Positions 22,618 to 31,309 of a stretch of DNA of 64,000 bases are shown here, one piece after another. The stretch covers positions 37,683,501 through 37,747,500 of the forward strand of contig OX485805.1 of NCBI GenBank assembly GCA_950295325.1, in the 5' to 3' direction. How positions within the stretch are numbered: position 1 is the first letter of the stretch; every line of letters begins with the position of its first letter. This DNA comes from Polytrichum commune. Lineage: Eukaryota > Streptophyta > Polytrichopsida > Polytrichales > Polytrichaceae. The notes beneath the pieces are model-generated. The model worked only from the letters and a program-made list of their open reading frames with translations, ran no database searches and was not told the origin of the DNA. Position numbers and translations under genes: made by a program.

Positions 22618-24021
22618 CAGGGTTGTCTATTGTGTCGTGACGGAGGGTAATCCCGGCATAATGTCGTGCTGTCACGACACGTATCCGTCACGACATTATG
22701 CCGGATGCTGTCTTTATCCTGACGGACTTGAATTTTACCGATTTTTTTGTGTAATTACATTAACCCAATTCAGACACGTAGGATTTACAATGTCCACGTG
22801 TGATGACATGTCAGCAAAGTAAAGGTAAAGTGGGGAAAAATTTACTAGAGCCCGTCCGCCCCCCCGTCCACCCCTCCGTCCGCTCCCCCGTCCGCCCCAG
22901 TTTTTTTCTTTTTCTTTCCCCCCCCCCTTCCCCGTCCGCCCCATTTTTTTAAAAAAAATTCCCCCCCCTCCGTCCGCTCCCGTTCCCCCCCGTCCGCCCC
23001 TCCGTCCGCTCCCCCGTCCGCCCCAGTTTTTTTTTTTTTTTAATTTTTTTAATAAATTTATTTTCCCTTCCCCGTCCGCCCCATTTTTTTTAAAAAAAAT
23101 TTCCCCCCCCTCCGTCCGCTCCCGTTCCCCCCCGTCCGCCCCGTTCCCAACCCCGTCCGCCCCGTTCCCCCCCGTCCGCACCCCGTTCCCCCCCCCGTCC
23201 GCGCCCCGTTCCCCCCCGTCCGCCCCAGTTTTTTTTTTTTTCCCCCCCCCCCCCCCTTTTCCCGTCCGCCCCATTTTTTTAAAAAAAAATTCCCCCCCCC
23301 TCCGTCCGCTCCCGTTCCCCCCCGTCCGCCCCCTTCTCGACCCCGTCCGCCCCGTTCCCGACCCCATCCGCCCCGTTCCCGACCGTTCCCGACCGTTCCC
23401 GACCCCGTCCGCCCCGTTCCCCCCCCGTCCGCGCCCCGTTCCCCCCCCCCGTCTGCGCCCCGTTCCCCCCCGTCCGCCCCTCCGTCCGCCCCATTTTTTT
23501 TAAAAAAATTCCCCCCCCCCTCCGTCCGCTCCCGTTCCCCCCCGTCCGCCCCGTTCCCAACCCCGTCCGCCCCGTTCCCCCCCGTCCGCGCCCCGTTCCC
23601 CCCCCCGTCCGCCCCCATTCCCGACTCCGTCCGCTCCGTTCCCCCCCCCCCGTCCGCTCCGTTCCCGCCCCCGTTCCCGACCCCGTCCGCTCCGTTCCCC
23701 CCCCCACCCCCGTCCGCCCCACCCTCGTCCCCCGTCCGCCCCACACCCTCCTTAGTCGTTTTTTACTACTTTGATTTTAACAAAATGGTAAACAAAATGG
23801 CAAAATGATTTACCTGGCGCTAGGCATATCCACGACCACGTCGGCGTTTTCTGCCACATAGGACGCCACCTTGGCAAGAAGGTAAGTATTTTACCCACCC
23901 TAGTCCGTTCCCCCTATGTTGACCCTACGTGGACCCTATTGTGTCGTGACGGAGGGGTCCGTCACGACACGACACGACATGACGGCACGACACCGTCATG
24001 ACGTCGCGATAGACAACCCTG
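22618..24021. mobile_element. hAT-type non-autonomous transposon, 1.4 kb
   Basis: The ends are CAGGGTTGTCTAT on the left and ATAGACAACCCTG on the right, a perfect 13-bp inverted repeat starting CAGGG as in hAT elements. Perfect 8-bp target duplications CTCATTAC lie at 22610-22617 and 24022-24029. Removing the element and one CTCATTAC restores the host frame (SKSHY-VAAPAEGAYSS). Subterminal CGTGACGG / CCGTCACG repeats occur on both sides, including a hairpin at about 22650-22705, as expected for transposase-binding motifs. No transposase is encoded; the interior is a GC-rich minisatellite. Confidence 0.92.
22845..23750. repeat. C-rich minisatellite inside the hAT element
   Basis: Nearly a kilobase of variants of CCCCGTCCGCCCCGTTCCC, broken by units of T(7-9)A(7-9)TTCCCCCCC. 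The plus strand is extremely C-rich. Long Gly/Arg/Asp frames on the minus strand are a by-product. Length variation and assembly error are likely here. Confidence 0.9.
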
Positions 24022-24350
24022 CTCATTACGTTGCTGCACCGGCGGAGGGGGCGTACAGCTCATTGAAAGACAAGAAGACGAAGATAGTCTGTGTGCTGTG
24101 CTTGTACTTCGTGTACAAAGCTGAGCTGCTGAAGGTGCCAAACCATCCTATAGCCCGGATGGAAAAGCTTTTCCAAGTCCCAGAAGGGTTGGGCACCAGC
24201 AGAAGCTTGTACGACGAGGCGAAGTACGCCAACTACCCCGCGGATGAGCTGCGGATGGATTTTTACCTGCGGATGATGAGGACCCTCACGAAGAGGGGGG
24301 ACTTCATCTTCAACGTCTTCGGGGGCTCCAAACCGGTTTTTGCAGCAATG

Positions 24351-24520
24351 GTAAGAAACTAACCTCGTGGATGTATATGCCTGGTTTGGGTCGAGCGACC
24401 CAAACTAGGGCATGCACAGTTTGGGTCGAGCGACCCAAACTAACTATTATTATTTTTTTGGGTGTCATTTTTCCTTATTCTTCATTGGTGATACTAATAC
24501 TATTGATTTGGATTGTGTAG
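24351..24520 (+). repeat. intron with two palindromes
   Basis: Donor GCAATG|GTAAGA, acceptor TTGTGTAG|ATGTCT, phase 0. TTTGGGTCGAGCGACCCAAA occurs at 24385 and 24420, both with centre AG and 35 bp apart. Confidence 0.85.
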
Positions 24521-25642
24521 ATGTCTGGGTTGAACATCTACTCCTATGTGGAGGATACCGATGTTCAATTCTACAGGACCCAGAAGGCGCTGGCGAAGAG
24601 AATGGACATCCTCGACTGGATACCCGGATCCTACGTCGAAGAGATCGTCGAGGGGGGCGAGAATCCTTTGGATATGGCGAGGCGAATCAACCCGGGTGAA
24701 TTCGCCATGCGCGCCCCCGTTCAATTGCCAGAACCGCTCATCGGGTTGCATCCGGGCAATCCGTCTATGGGAGCAGGTGGTGAGGTTGCGGAGGAGGGGG
24801 AGGAAGAGGAGGATGAGGAGGAAGCAGAGAAAGTGGAGGGGGAGGTCGAGGAAGGGGCAACAGGATTCACTCAAGAATCCGAGGCCCCTCAGCGGAAGAA
24901 GGCCATGCGAGCTGCCACGCCGCAGAGCAAGCTAGTGCCCGTCCTCACGGTGGCCGACGCGAAGGACATGTATTCGAGGGATGCGACGGCCACCTTCAGG
25001 GAGCGGCGAATGTTGAAGGGGAAGAAATTATACAGCGATTATGTGGTGGAGGAGACGATCGCCATAAGCTCCGAGGACGAGGACGACATGGAGCTCGCGA
25101 AGAGGCTGAGGTCGGATCCTGCCTCCCCCACAGCGTTCGCCGGGATGGTGAGGGTGAAACCCGAGGTCCTCACCGTGGAGGAGGCCAATGCGAAGATGCT
25201 CCGGGACGAGGAGCAACGCGTCCGATTGCAAAAGGCCGCCGCCGAGGAGCCCTCGGTCCGCAACGAAGTCGCGGAGTTGAGGGCTCTCCTGTTGGAGCAG
25301 GAGCGGCAAAGGGCGATGGCCCCACCTCCGTCCCAAGCGGACCTGATCACGCAAGTGATCCAGGGCATGCTGGCGCAGGGATTGGTGATGGCTCCCTCGA
25401 GTTCATTCCCTCACTTGCCCGCAGGCTTCCCTCCACAGGATATCCGCCCGCGGCCGGCGCCGCAGCAGTCCTTCAGTTTCGCGCACTTGCTGCAGCCGCA
25501 CGCCCGCCCTTACGCGCCCGTCCAGCAGGTGGACGACCCCAACCTTTGGCGCGTCCCCGGAGCTTCCAGCTCGTTGGCACCCCCGCCGCTCCGGCCTCCC
25601 ATCCTCTCGCCCCCACAACACCAGCGGGACGACCCCCACATG

Positions 25643-25731
25643 TTTGGGTCGTCCGACCCAAACAGTGCCCACGTTGCAGCGTCCCAGAGCGACGCTCGCC
25701 AAGCAGCAGGGTTTGGGTCGGCCGACCCAAA
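25643..25731 (+). repeat. two palindromes within coding exon, translated as FGS[SA]DPN
   Basis: Copies at 25643-25662 (centre TC) and 25712-25731 (centre GC) lie 69 bp apart and in the same codon phase, giving MFGSSDPNS and GFGSADPNP within the disordered Pro-rich region. Confidence 0.9.
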
Positions 25732-25987
25732 CCCCGTCCCCGACCAGACCCCGGTGGACGAGCCCATGTTAGATGTTGAAGGCCCGCAAGGGCCTGGTGA
25801 TACCTCTACTCCTAACCCAGTCGATGAACCAATGCATGATGCGCATGCGGAGGTTGGGTTGGGACAAAGGCCTGACAGTCAGCCTTTGCAGGAGCAGGTT
25901 GCGGCTGACGTCGGAGGCGGCGGTGACAGAGGTGGGGCAACGCACGCGATGCCGGCATCAACGTCGTCGAGGCACGACCAAGGCGAG

Positions 25988-26505
25988 GTAATGCACTGAC
26001 CCCACTCAGTTTGGGTCGGTCGACCCAAACTCCCTGGGTCTTTGTCTTCTTGCCTTGGTCGTGTCCCCTACCTACCCTAAACTCACGCACACGTCTCCCC
26101 CCCCCCCCGGCACTCGCGCCCTTCGCCACATCCCCCCGACCATTCGTTCGTCCACATACCCCCCGGCTTGCGACGAAGTCTTCATCACGGCGGCCCGTCT
26201 CTTCAAATTTTGATAGATGTAGATTTAGGCTAGTTTGAACGCATCGTTCAACGCGGCTCCCCCCAATCAAGATGTACATAGAGCATTGTATACAATATAA
26301 TCACCATTTTTTACTCCTATATACTCGTATCCTGTGTTTGAATGTATGTTGTATGCTCTTGCCTCTCTTGTGTCCCTTGTTGCACCCCCTCCAAAATGAA
26401 TCAAATGGTTTTGTGTTTGCACCGAGGACACTCGTTTCTTTAATGCTTCGTTTGGACATAGCATGACATAAGTCGCCCACCGTTTTCTCTCGATCGTATC
26501 CGCAG
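25988..26505 (+). other. intron before the HAD domain, one palindrome
   Basis: Donor AAGGCGAG|GTAATG, acceptor GTATCCGCAG|GGCTCG, phase 0. One palindrome at 26010-26029 (centre GT), 22 bases into the intron. The remainder includes a C10-type tract near 26098 and AT-rich sequence. Confidence 0.7.
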
Positions 26506-27183
26506 GGCTCGGAGCATAGCGTAGCGGCTCCCCGACGCTCTTCTCCAAGGAGCAGAGAGGGCAGCGCGGCGGCGCCCCTGATTTTACCCGCCCCGCCCCC
26601 GCGGCCGAAGAAACGATTCCTGGTGTTAGACCTGAACGGGGTCCTCGTCCAATGCGTTCATTGCCCGAGGACCCCCACGGTGCCTTTTTGCAAGCCCGAG
26701 GACGCGAATTACGACGGCCCGCCCACGTTCATAAAGAGCAAGCTAGTTCACCTCCGCCCGTGGCTTCGGACCTTCCTCCAGATGGCCCAACAACGATGGT
26801 GGGTGGTCGTTTGGAGCTCCATGACGGCCGAGAACACCAATGCCGTCGTGGAGTTCATCTTCAAGGGCATCGAGCCCCCCTGCATGGTCCTAGCACAGGA
26901 AGCCTGTAGAATATTGTACACACCGGACGGCAAAGTCGTCAAAAAACCAAACAACCCCGCTTCCCCCCAATACCTCAAGGTCTTGAAGCCCATTTTTTGG
27001 GACCAACGGCCGTCCTTGATAGGCGTCCCCTACGACGTCCGTCCCACCCGCGAGAACACGCTCATGGTGGACGACAGCGCCGCAAAGAACATGTTGAACC
27101 CGACGGCCAACCTCATAGTTTGCCCTACCTGGACGGTCGAGAAGGTCCGGGACCGATTTTTGTTAGACCTTGGTAAATACCTC

Positions 27184-27186
27184 TAG
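27184..27186 (+). other. in-frame TAG near the end of the HAD domain
   Basis: After LDLGKYL the frame meets TAG and then continues ALCGSGLPVNNFVRNNPIG, which resembles the usual C-terminus of plant FCP1-like proteins. CAG to TAG or GAG to TAG would explain it. Confidence 0.65.
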
Positions 27187-27329
27187 GCGCTCTGCGGAAG
27201 CGGACTGCCCGTAAACAATTTTGTTAGGAACAATCCGATAGGCGAGAGATACTTGGATCCACGAGACCATTTGTACAGAGAGTTGTTATCTCACGCGAAA
27301 TTTAACAAGCTCATTTGAGACACTACGTG

Positions 27330-27392
27330 TGTTTGTATGTGTATGTATGTATGTGTGTGTGTGTGTGTGTGTGTGTGGGCGCGCGCGCGCCC
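27330..27392. repeat. TG/GC microsatellite
   Basis: TGTATG units merge into (GT)n and then GCGCGCGCGC, in the presumed intron after the HAD exon. Confidence 0.9.
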
Positions 27393-27493
27393 TTTCATTT
27401 TGTGTAGTATATGCTTCATATGTATCTTGATTTTCACGCGCTCTATCAAACCCTCCTCCCTTGGGTTTTGTTTCGTTTCCTTTTTTACGCCAG

Positions 27494-28282
27494 CGTTTGG
27501 AGCCCTCGATTGACATCGTCAGCGAGTCGGACTTGGGGAGCTTCTTCTACGAGACCGTCTACGACGCCGCGTCGACCATTGACTACTCCAAGGAGCCTCT
27601 TGACGCCGGCGTCGTCGATAGCCCCCCACCCAAGCAAATCTTCCGGCGATCTGCGTCCCCGTCGCCGCTCAAGGGCATAAATCGCAAATGCGTCCGGACA
27701 TCCCCCTCTCGGCCTGGCGGCAGTAGTACACCTCAACGGCGGCTGCGGATGGACGCTCGGCCAACGAAGAGTGGAACCCTTCCTATTCCTTTGCGGGACG
27801 CATTGCCCCTCCTCGCCGACTCCAACGGGAACGCCCCCGGTGACAAGGTGAACCCCCCCCCCCCCTAAACATGGTTATCCGCGCATTACAATCATCCAGC
27901 ACTTAAAAAATGAACGTGTGACACGTTTGGGTCTTCCTCCCTAAACTAACACGTGTGCTCTTGCATTCACGCGTTGCAAGTTGCTCCCACCCGTAGACCA
28001 ATGCGGGCTAGTGCGTCCGTCGAGTTGGAGCGTTTCTACTCCATGACCAGAAATGCAAGACAGTCCACTTCATCGTATTCGAATTCTTCGTCGTATAATT
28101 CGGGCGGCCGACGGAATCCAAAATGTGTTATAGAGGGCGGTCAACCCAAAAATGGCTATAGTCGCGGGGCGGAGATTTTCAGGAATGTTGAAGCAATGCG
28201 AGCAAAAGAAGCCGCAGCAAAAGAAAAAAAAGCAAAAGAAAAAAAAGCAAATGAGATAGAGGCAGTCTCCGAGGCTAGATAG
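27494..28282 (+). CDS. probable 3'-terminal exons of the palindrome-bearing locus
   Basis: One open frame starts after TTTTTTACGCCAG at 27494 (LEPSIDIVSESDLGSFFYE..) and can splice at CCCCCG|GTGACA (27839) to an acceptor at 27980, giving NAP-VAPTRRPM. It then runs to a stop at 28282 through a Ser-rich stretch and an Ala/Lys/Glu coiled-coil-like tail. The intron 27840-27980 contains a degenerate palindrome (TTTGGGTCTTCCTCCCTAAA, 27926). I could not join these exons in phase to the HAD exon without ignoring a TGA at 27316-27318, so they may be the end of the same gene with a further mutation or a separate small gene. No domain is recognised. Confidence 0.4.
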
Positions 28283-28469
28283 GCCATAGTAGGCGTAGGG
28301 TTTTGGACCATAGGCAATATGATTTTGGGTCGCACTATCCAATGGATGTGTGGTGTTAGCATGCTATGCATTTTACGTGCCATACTTTGTTTTTTTTTTG
28401 TTTTTTTTGCAATAATATAAGTGTCACATGATTTTGCCTTCAATATGGTCTAAGGTTTGGAGTGCCTTA

Positions 28470-28745
28470 TTGTGTGCATTAATATGAATGTTTTAAGATT
28501 TCCCCTTCAATAAGATCTATGGTTTGGAGTGCCCTACCTAAACCATACATTACAAGCTCTCATATTTTGTGTGCATTAATATGAATGTTTCAAGATTTTC
28601 CCTTCAATAAGATCTATGGTTTGGATTGCCCTACCTAAACCATATTCATACAAGCTCTCATATTTTGTGTGCATTAATATGAATGTTTTAAGATGTCCCC
28701 TTCAATTTGGTCTAAGGTTTCGATTGCCCACCCTAAACCATCACA
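28470..28745 (+). repeat. tandem repeat of a ~108-bp unit, about 2.5 copies
   Basis: Units share TGTGTGCATTAATATGAATG, CCCCTTCAATAAGATCTATG and GGTTTGGATTGCCCTACCTA, starting near 28470, 28572 and 28667. The unit's inner GGTTTGG..CCTAAACC is itself weakly palindromic. Confidence 0.8.
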
Positions 28746-29529
28746 AATATGAGTTATTAATGGGGTTCTTGGTCTAAACACCTGCTTCAAAGTGTTCGCA
28801 TCTTACAACTTTCACCAATATGTGTTCCATTTATCCTTGTTCTTATTTCTATGAATGTCTCAAAATGCCCAAAAAGTCTCAATTTAACGAATATAGTGTT
28901 ATTTGCTCGACGTCACATCCTTAGGCGTAAAATAACGAGCAAATCAAAACCTCTCATGCTACGCCGAAAAGTATAAATAAAAATACCTTCAATACAATTA
29001 TAAAAGGTGTCCATAATTAGATATAATAGGCGCATTTTTTGCAAGTTTGAACGAGTTCATTCGGCTCAAAGTGTAAGAGAGAAAAAATCTCCCCACAACA
29101 ATGATGAAATTATTTGACTTCGTAATCCGTTTGGAGAATGCGAGGAAGTTAGGAAGCTGATCACGCCAAAAAATCAAATCAAACGGCCAGAAATAGTCGA
29201 CATGAAAGATGTGAATAAAAAATAATTATGCTTCAAGTGAGGCAAGGCCGGCAATATTATATGAGAATATCGCAAAAATGCGAATAGAGGTGGGAAGACA
29301 AAATTGATATTTATCATGATTGTACCATCGAAAATACAAATTGAAAAGTATAACGTCACTTTGGTCAAAAAAAATATTTAACTATAAGCGGTGGTACTAA
29401 GTGTTTGAAAACTTAAGTCTAAGATTACATGTAGTTGAAGGTGGCTTTGACTCTATGTTCTCTTTGATAAACCTAAGCAGAAAGTGATCGATTCTTAAAA
29501 AAAAGTCAAGTAATGAAACTAACGTAACT

Positions 29530-30018
29530 ATGTTGCTTGATACAAGAGTCATAATTTTTTTCATGATATTGGCATACGCAAAAAGGTTGAAGGCGGAGGT
29601 GGTATACACAACCTTGCCGGTGAAGGTGAACTTTGTACAAAGATATTATCAAGCGGTGCAAGTTGCTCTAGACGTGCGGTACAAAATGAATACGGTGAAA
29701 TTCAAAGAAGATTTGATGATTTGCATGTTAGGTAGCGTTAATGTGATATTAAATATATTCTTGCACTATTATGGAATAGAAGTTAGGCAAAGGCCTAACA
29801 TTCATGTTGTGATGGTCGGTTTAGATGGAAAACCGAGGCCGTTGCCATTCACTAGAATAGTGAGACTACATGGATTACGATTCAATTTATTATCGTTGCG
29901 AGACCTCTATGAGGAGCAACACCAACTCCAGCACAAGAACATCAGTAGAAACAGAGTCGGAACAGCACCAGCACCAAAACCAATAACAGAACACCAACAC
30001 CAGCACCAGCACCAGTAA
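29530..30018 (+). CDS. 162-residue ORF, possibly mobile-element-derived
   Basis: The first ~135 residues look like an ordinary folded protein (YYQAVQVALDVRYKMNTVKF.., PNIHVVMVGLDGKPRPLPF.., RLHGLRFNLLSLRDLY). The tail turns into His/Gln repeats where the frame enters a CAN-repeat tract, so the real end is probably upstream of about 29935. Upstream sequence from ~29040 also looks like decayed coding. I recognise no family. Confidence 0.3.
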   Translation: MLLDTRVIIFFMILAYAKRLKAEVVYTTLPVKVNFVQRYYQAVQVALDVRYKMNTVKFKEDLMICMLGSVNVILNIFLHYYGIEVRQRPNIHVVMVGLDGKPRPLPFTRIVRLHGLRFNLLSLRDLYEEQHQLQHKNISRNRVGTAPAPKPITEHQHQHQHQ

Positions 30019-30300
30019 CAAAACATCAACACCAGAAGAAGAAGAAGAATAATAATAATACCAATAAGAAAATAAATAAGTAATTGAACACAATAATACC
30101 AACACTAGTAATAGTAGCACTACTAGTAGTAGCAACACCACTAGCAACAACAACAACAAAATATTAGTAACTAGATCTAGTAACACCAACACTAGCAAGA
30201 CTAGTAGTATCAACATCAATAGCAACACATGAGCAAGAACAATACAAGAGAATCAACAATAGTAACAACAACAACAACAATACACAACCACCAACAAAAG
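29985..30300. repeat. low-complexity ACC/AAC/AAT trinucleotide tract
   Basis: Runs of CACCAG, AACACC, AATAATAAT and CAACAACAA. The hydrophobic minus-strand frame over it (Leu/Val/Ser runs) is an artefact. Confidence 0.9.
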
Positions 30301-30391
30301 AAAGAAGGGGAAAAAAAATCCTAATGTGTGACTTTGGTAGCTTAAGTATTGTATAATTAGGATGGTGGCTCACCTTAAATAACTAGGGCAG

Positions 30392-31306
30392 ACCCTGTGC
30401 GTTAACGCACGAGGTCTATGTGCCCAGTTGGAGGCCTAGCAAAGTTGCGCGCATAGACCTTGTACGCTAATGCACAGGGTTTGTTCGTCTGGCTACATGT
30501 GGTTTGAAAGTTTCCAGCGCCGACCCTATGCGTTAACTTACAGGATTAATATCATTTTTTTATTTTTTTTAAATCTGGATTTAGTAGATTTGCCAAAACT
30601 TGTAAAATCTATAAATAATACAAATCATGTCCATATATATATATATTTGTATATTATCTAAATTTCCATAGCTACAATATTTTCTTTGAAATCATTTCTC
30701 TTATTCATTCTTCTATGTATTTCATTGTTTTTGGCCACCTCGTATATTTTAAGTTTGCGGGCACAAAAAAATTTCCTACTGTTTCTTATGATTTTCTAGC
30801 CCTGTCACGTATTGTATCAATATTTTAGCACACACATTCCTCATTTTCTGCATTCTAACCTCATTTTCGCCAAATTTCTTGCTCCAACCTTCCATACGTC
30901 GTTTCAAATTCATACAATAGGTATTTTTTTTACTTCTCGGCTCTTCAAGTCGTTGGCACATACCCTGTGTGTTAACGCACAGGGTTTTCCCTCCTAACTT
31001 TCAAGCTCACTTACTTGCCACCACATACATTATACATCAATGTACAGGGTTCTCACCTAATTTATAAGCTTTCGAAGTCGTTGTCATATACATTGTGCGT
31101 CAACGCAAAAGGTTTTTTATTTTAATTTATAACTCTCCAAGTCGTTGTCATATACCATGTATGTTAACGCACAGGGCATGTGGTAGCGACTTAGAGAAGT
31201 TATAAGTTAGAATGAAAAACCCTGTGCGTTGACGTATAGGGTTTTCCCTCCTAACTTTTAAGCTCTTTTATCCGTCCCATTTACCATGTGCGTTAACGCA
31301 CATGGT
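30392..31306. repeat. second palindromic repeat family, core TGTGCGTTAACGCACA
   Basis: Nine copies of a 24-bp near-palindrome centred on GTTAAC start at 30392, 30457, 30523, 30962, 31027, 31090, 31154, 31219 and 31283. The last six are spaced 63-65 bp apart. The best copies read CCTGTGYGTTAACGCACAGG. The spacers share TTTTCCCTCCTAACTTTYAA, present inverted beside the copies at 31154-31219. The arms vary (CATGTG, CATTAT), so copies range from perfect to weak hairpins. Confidence 0.9.
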
Positions 31307-31309
31307 TCA

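Larger units (their letters stand above)
19941..27318 (+). pseudogene. ParB-like + DNA-methylase-like + FCP1-like HAD fusion locus, interrupted
   Basis: Inferred coding exons: 19941-21290, 21607-24350 (containing the hAT insertion 22618-24021), 24521-25987 and 26506-27318. All junctions are phase 0 with GT-AG sites, and the frame stays the same throughout. In order: an unrecognised N-terminal domain (1-160); a Ser/Pro-rich linker; a ParB-like domain with FWLIDGQHSVEAS (D355GQHS); a helical middle; a methylase-like stretch ending RGDFIFNVFGGSKPVFAAM-MSGLNIYSYVED, which resembles the FxGxGTT motif and following strand of N6/N4 DNA methylases but lacks a DPPY box; an acidic/Pro-rich disordered region; and a HAD domain with LDLNGVLVQ and LMVDDSAAKNML, as in plant FCP1/SCP-like proteins. 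Breaks: TAG at 21072-21074 and at 27184-27186, each followed by homologous-looking frame, and the hAT insertion. ParB-methylase fusions are known in phage and plasmid proteins; joining to a HAD domain is inferred from continuous phase only. Confidence 0.7.
28746..30390. other. AT-rich sequence with an unidentified ORF and a CAN-repeat tract
   Basis: Holds the 162-residue open frame described separately and a low-complexity tract. No splice structure or other gene is evident. Confidence 0.4.

Noticed and set aside
22735..23746. Long Gly/Arg/Asp-rich minus-strand ORFs
   Set aside because: They are translations of the C-rich minisatellite within the hAT element, with no normal composition in any part.
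21072..27186. Stop-codon reassignment or programmed readthrough of TAG
   Set aside because: The locus also carries a transposon insertion, and ordinary stop codons end the clathrin (TAA) and BRCT (TGA) genes; pseudogenisation is simpler.
19312..28282. The palindrome-bearing locus as an LTR retrotransposon
   Set aside because: No long direct repeats flank it and no reverse transcriptase, integrase or polypurine tract is visible; it is spliced like a gene.
29890..30228. Leu/Val-rich minus-strand ORF resembling a membrane protein
   Set aside because: It is the complement of a CAN/AAT trinucleotide tract.
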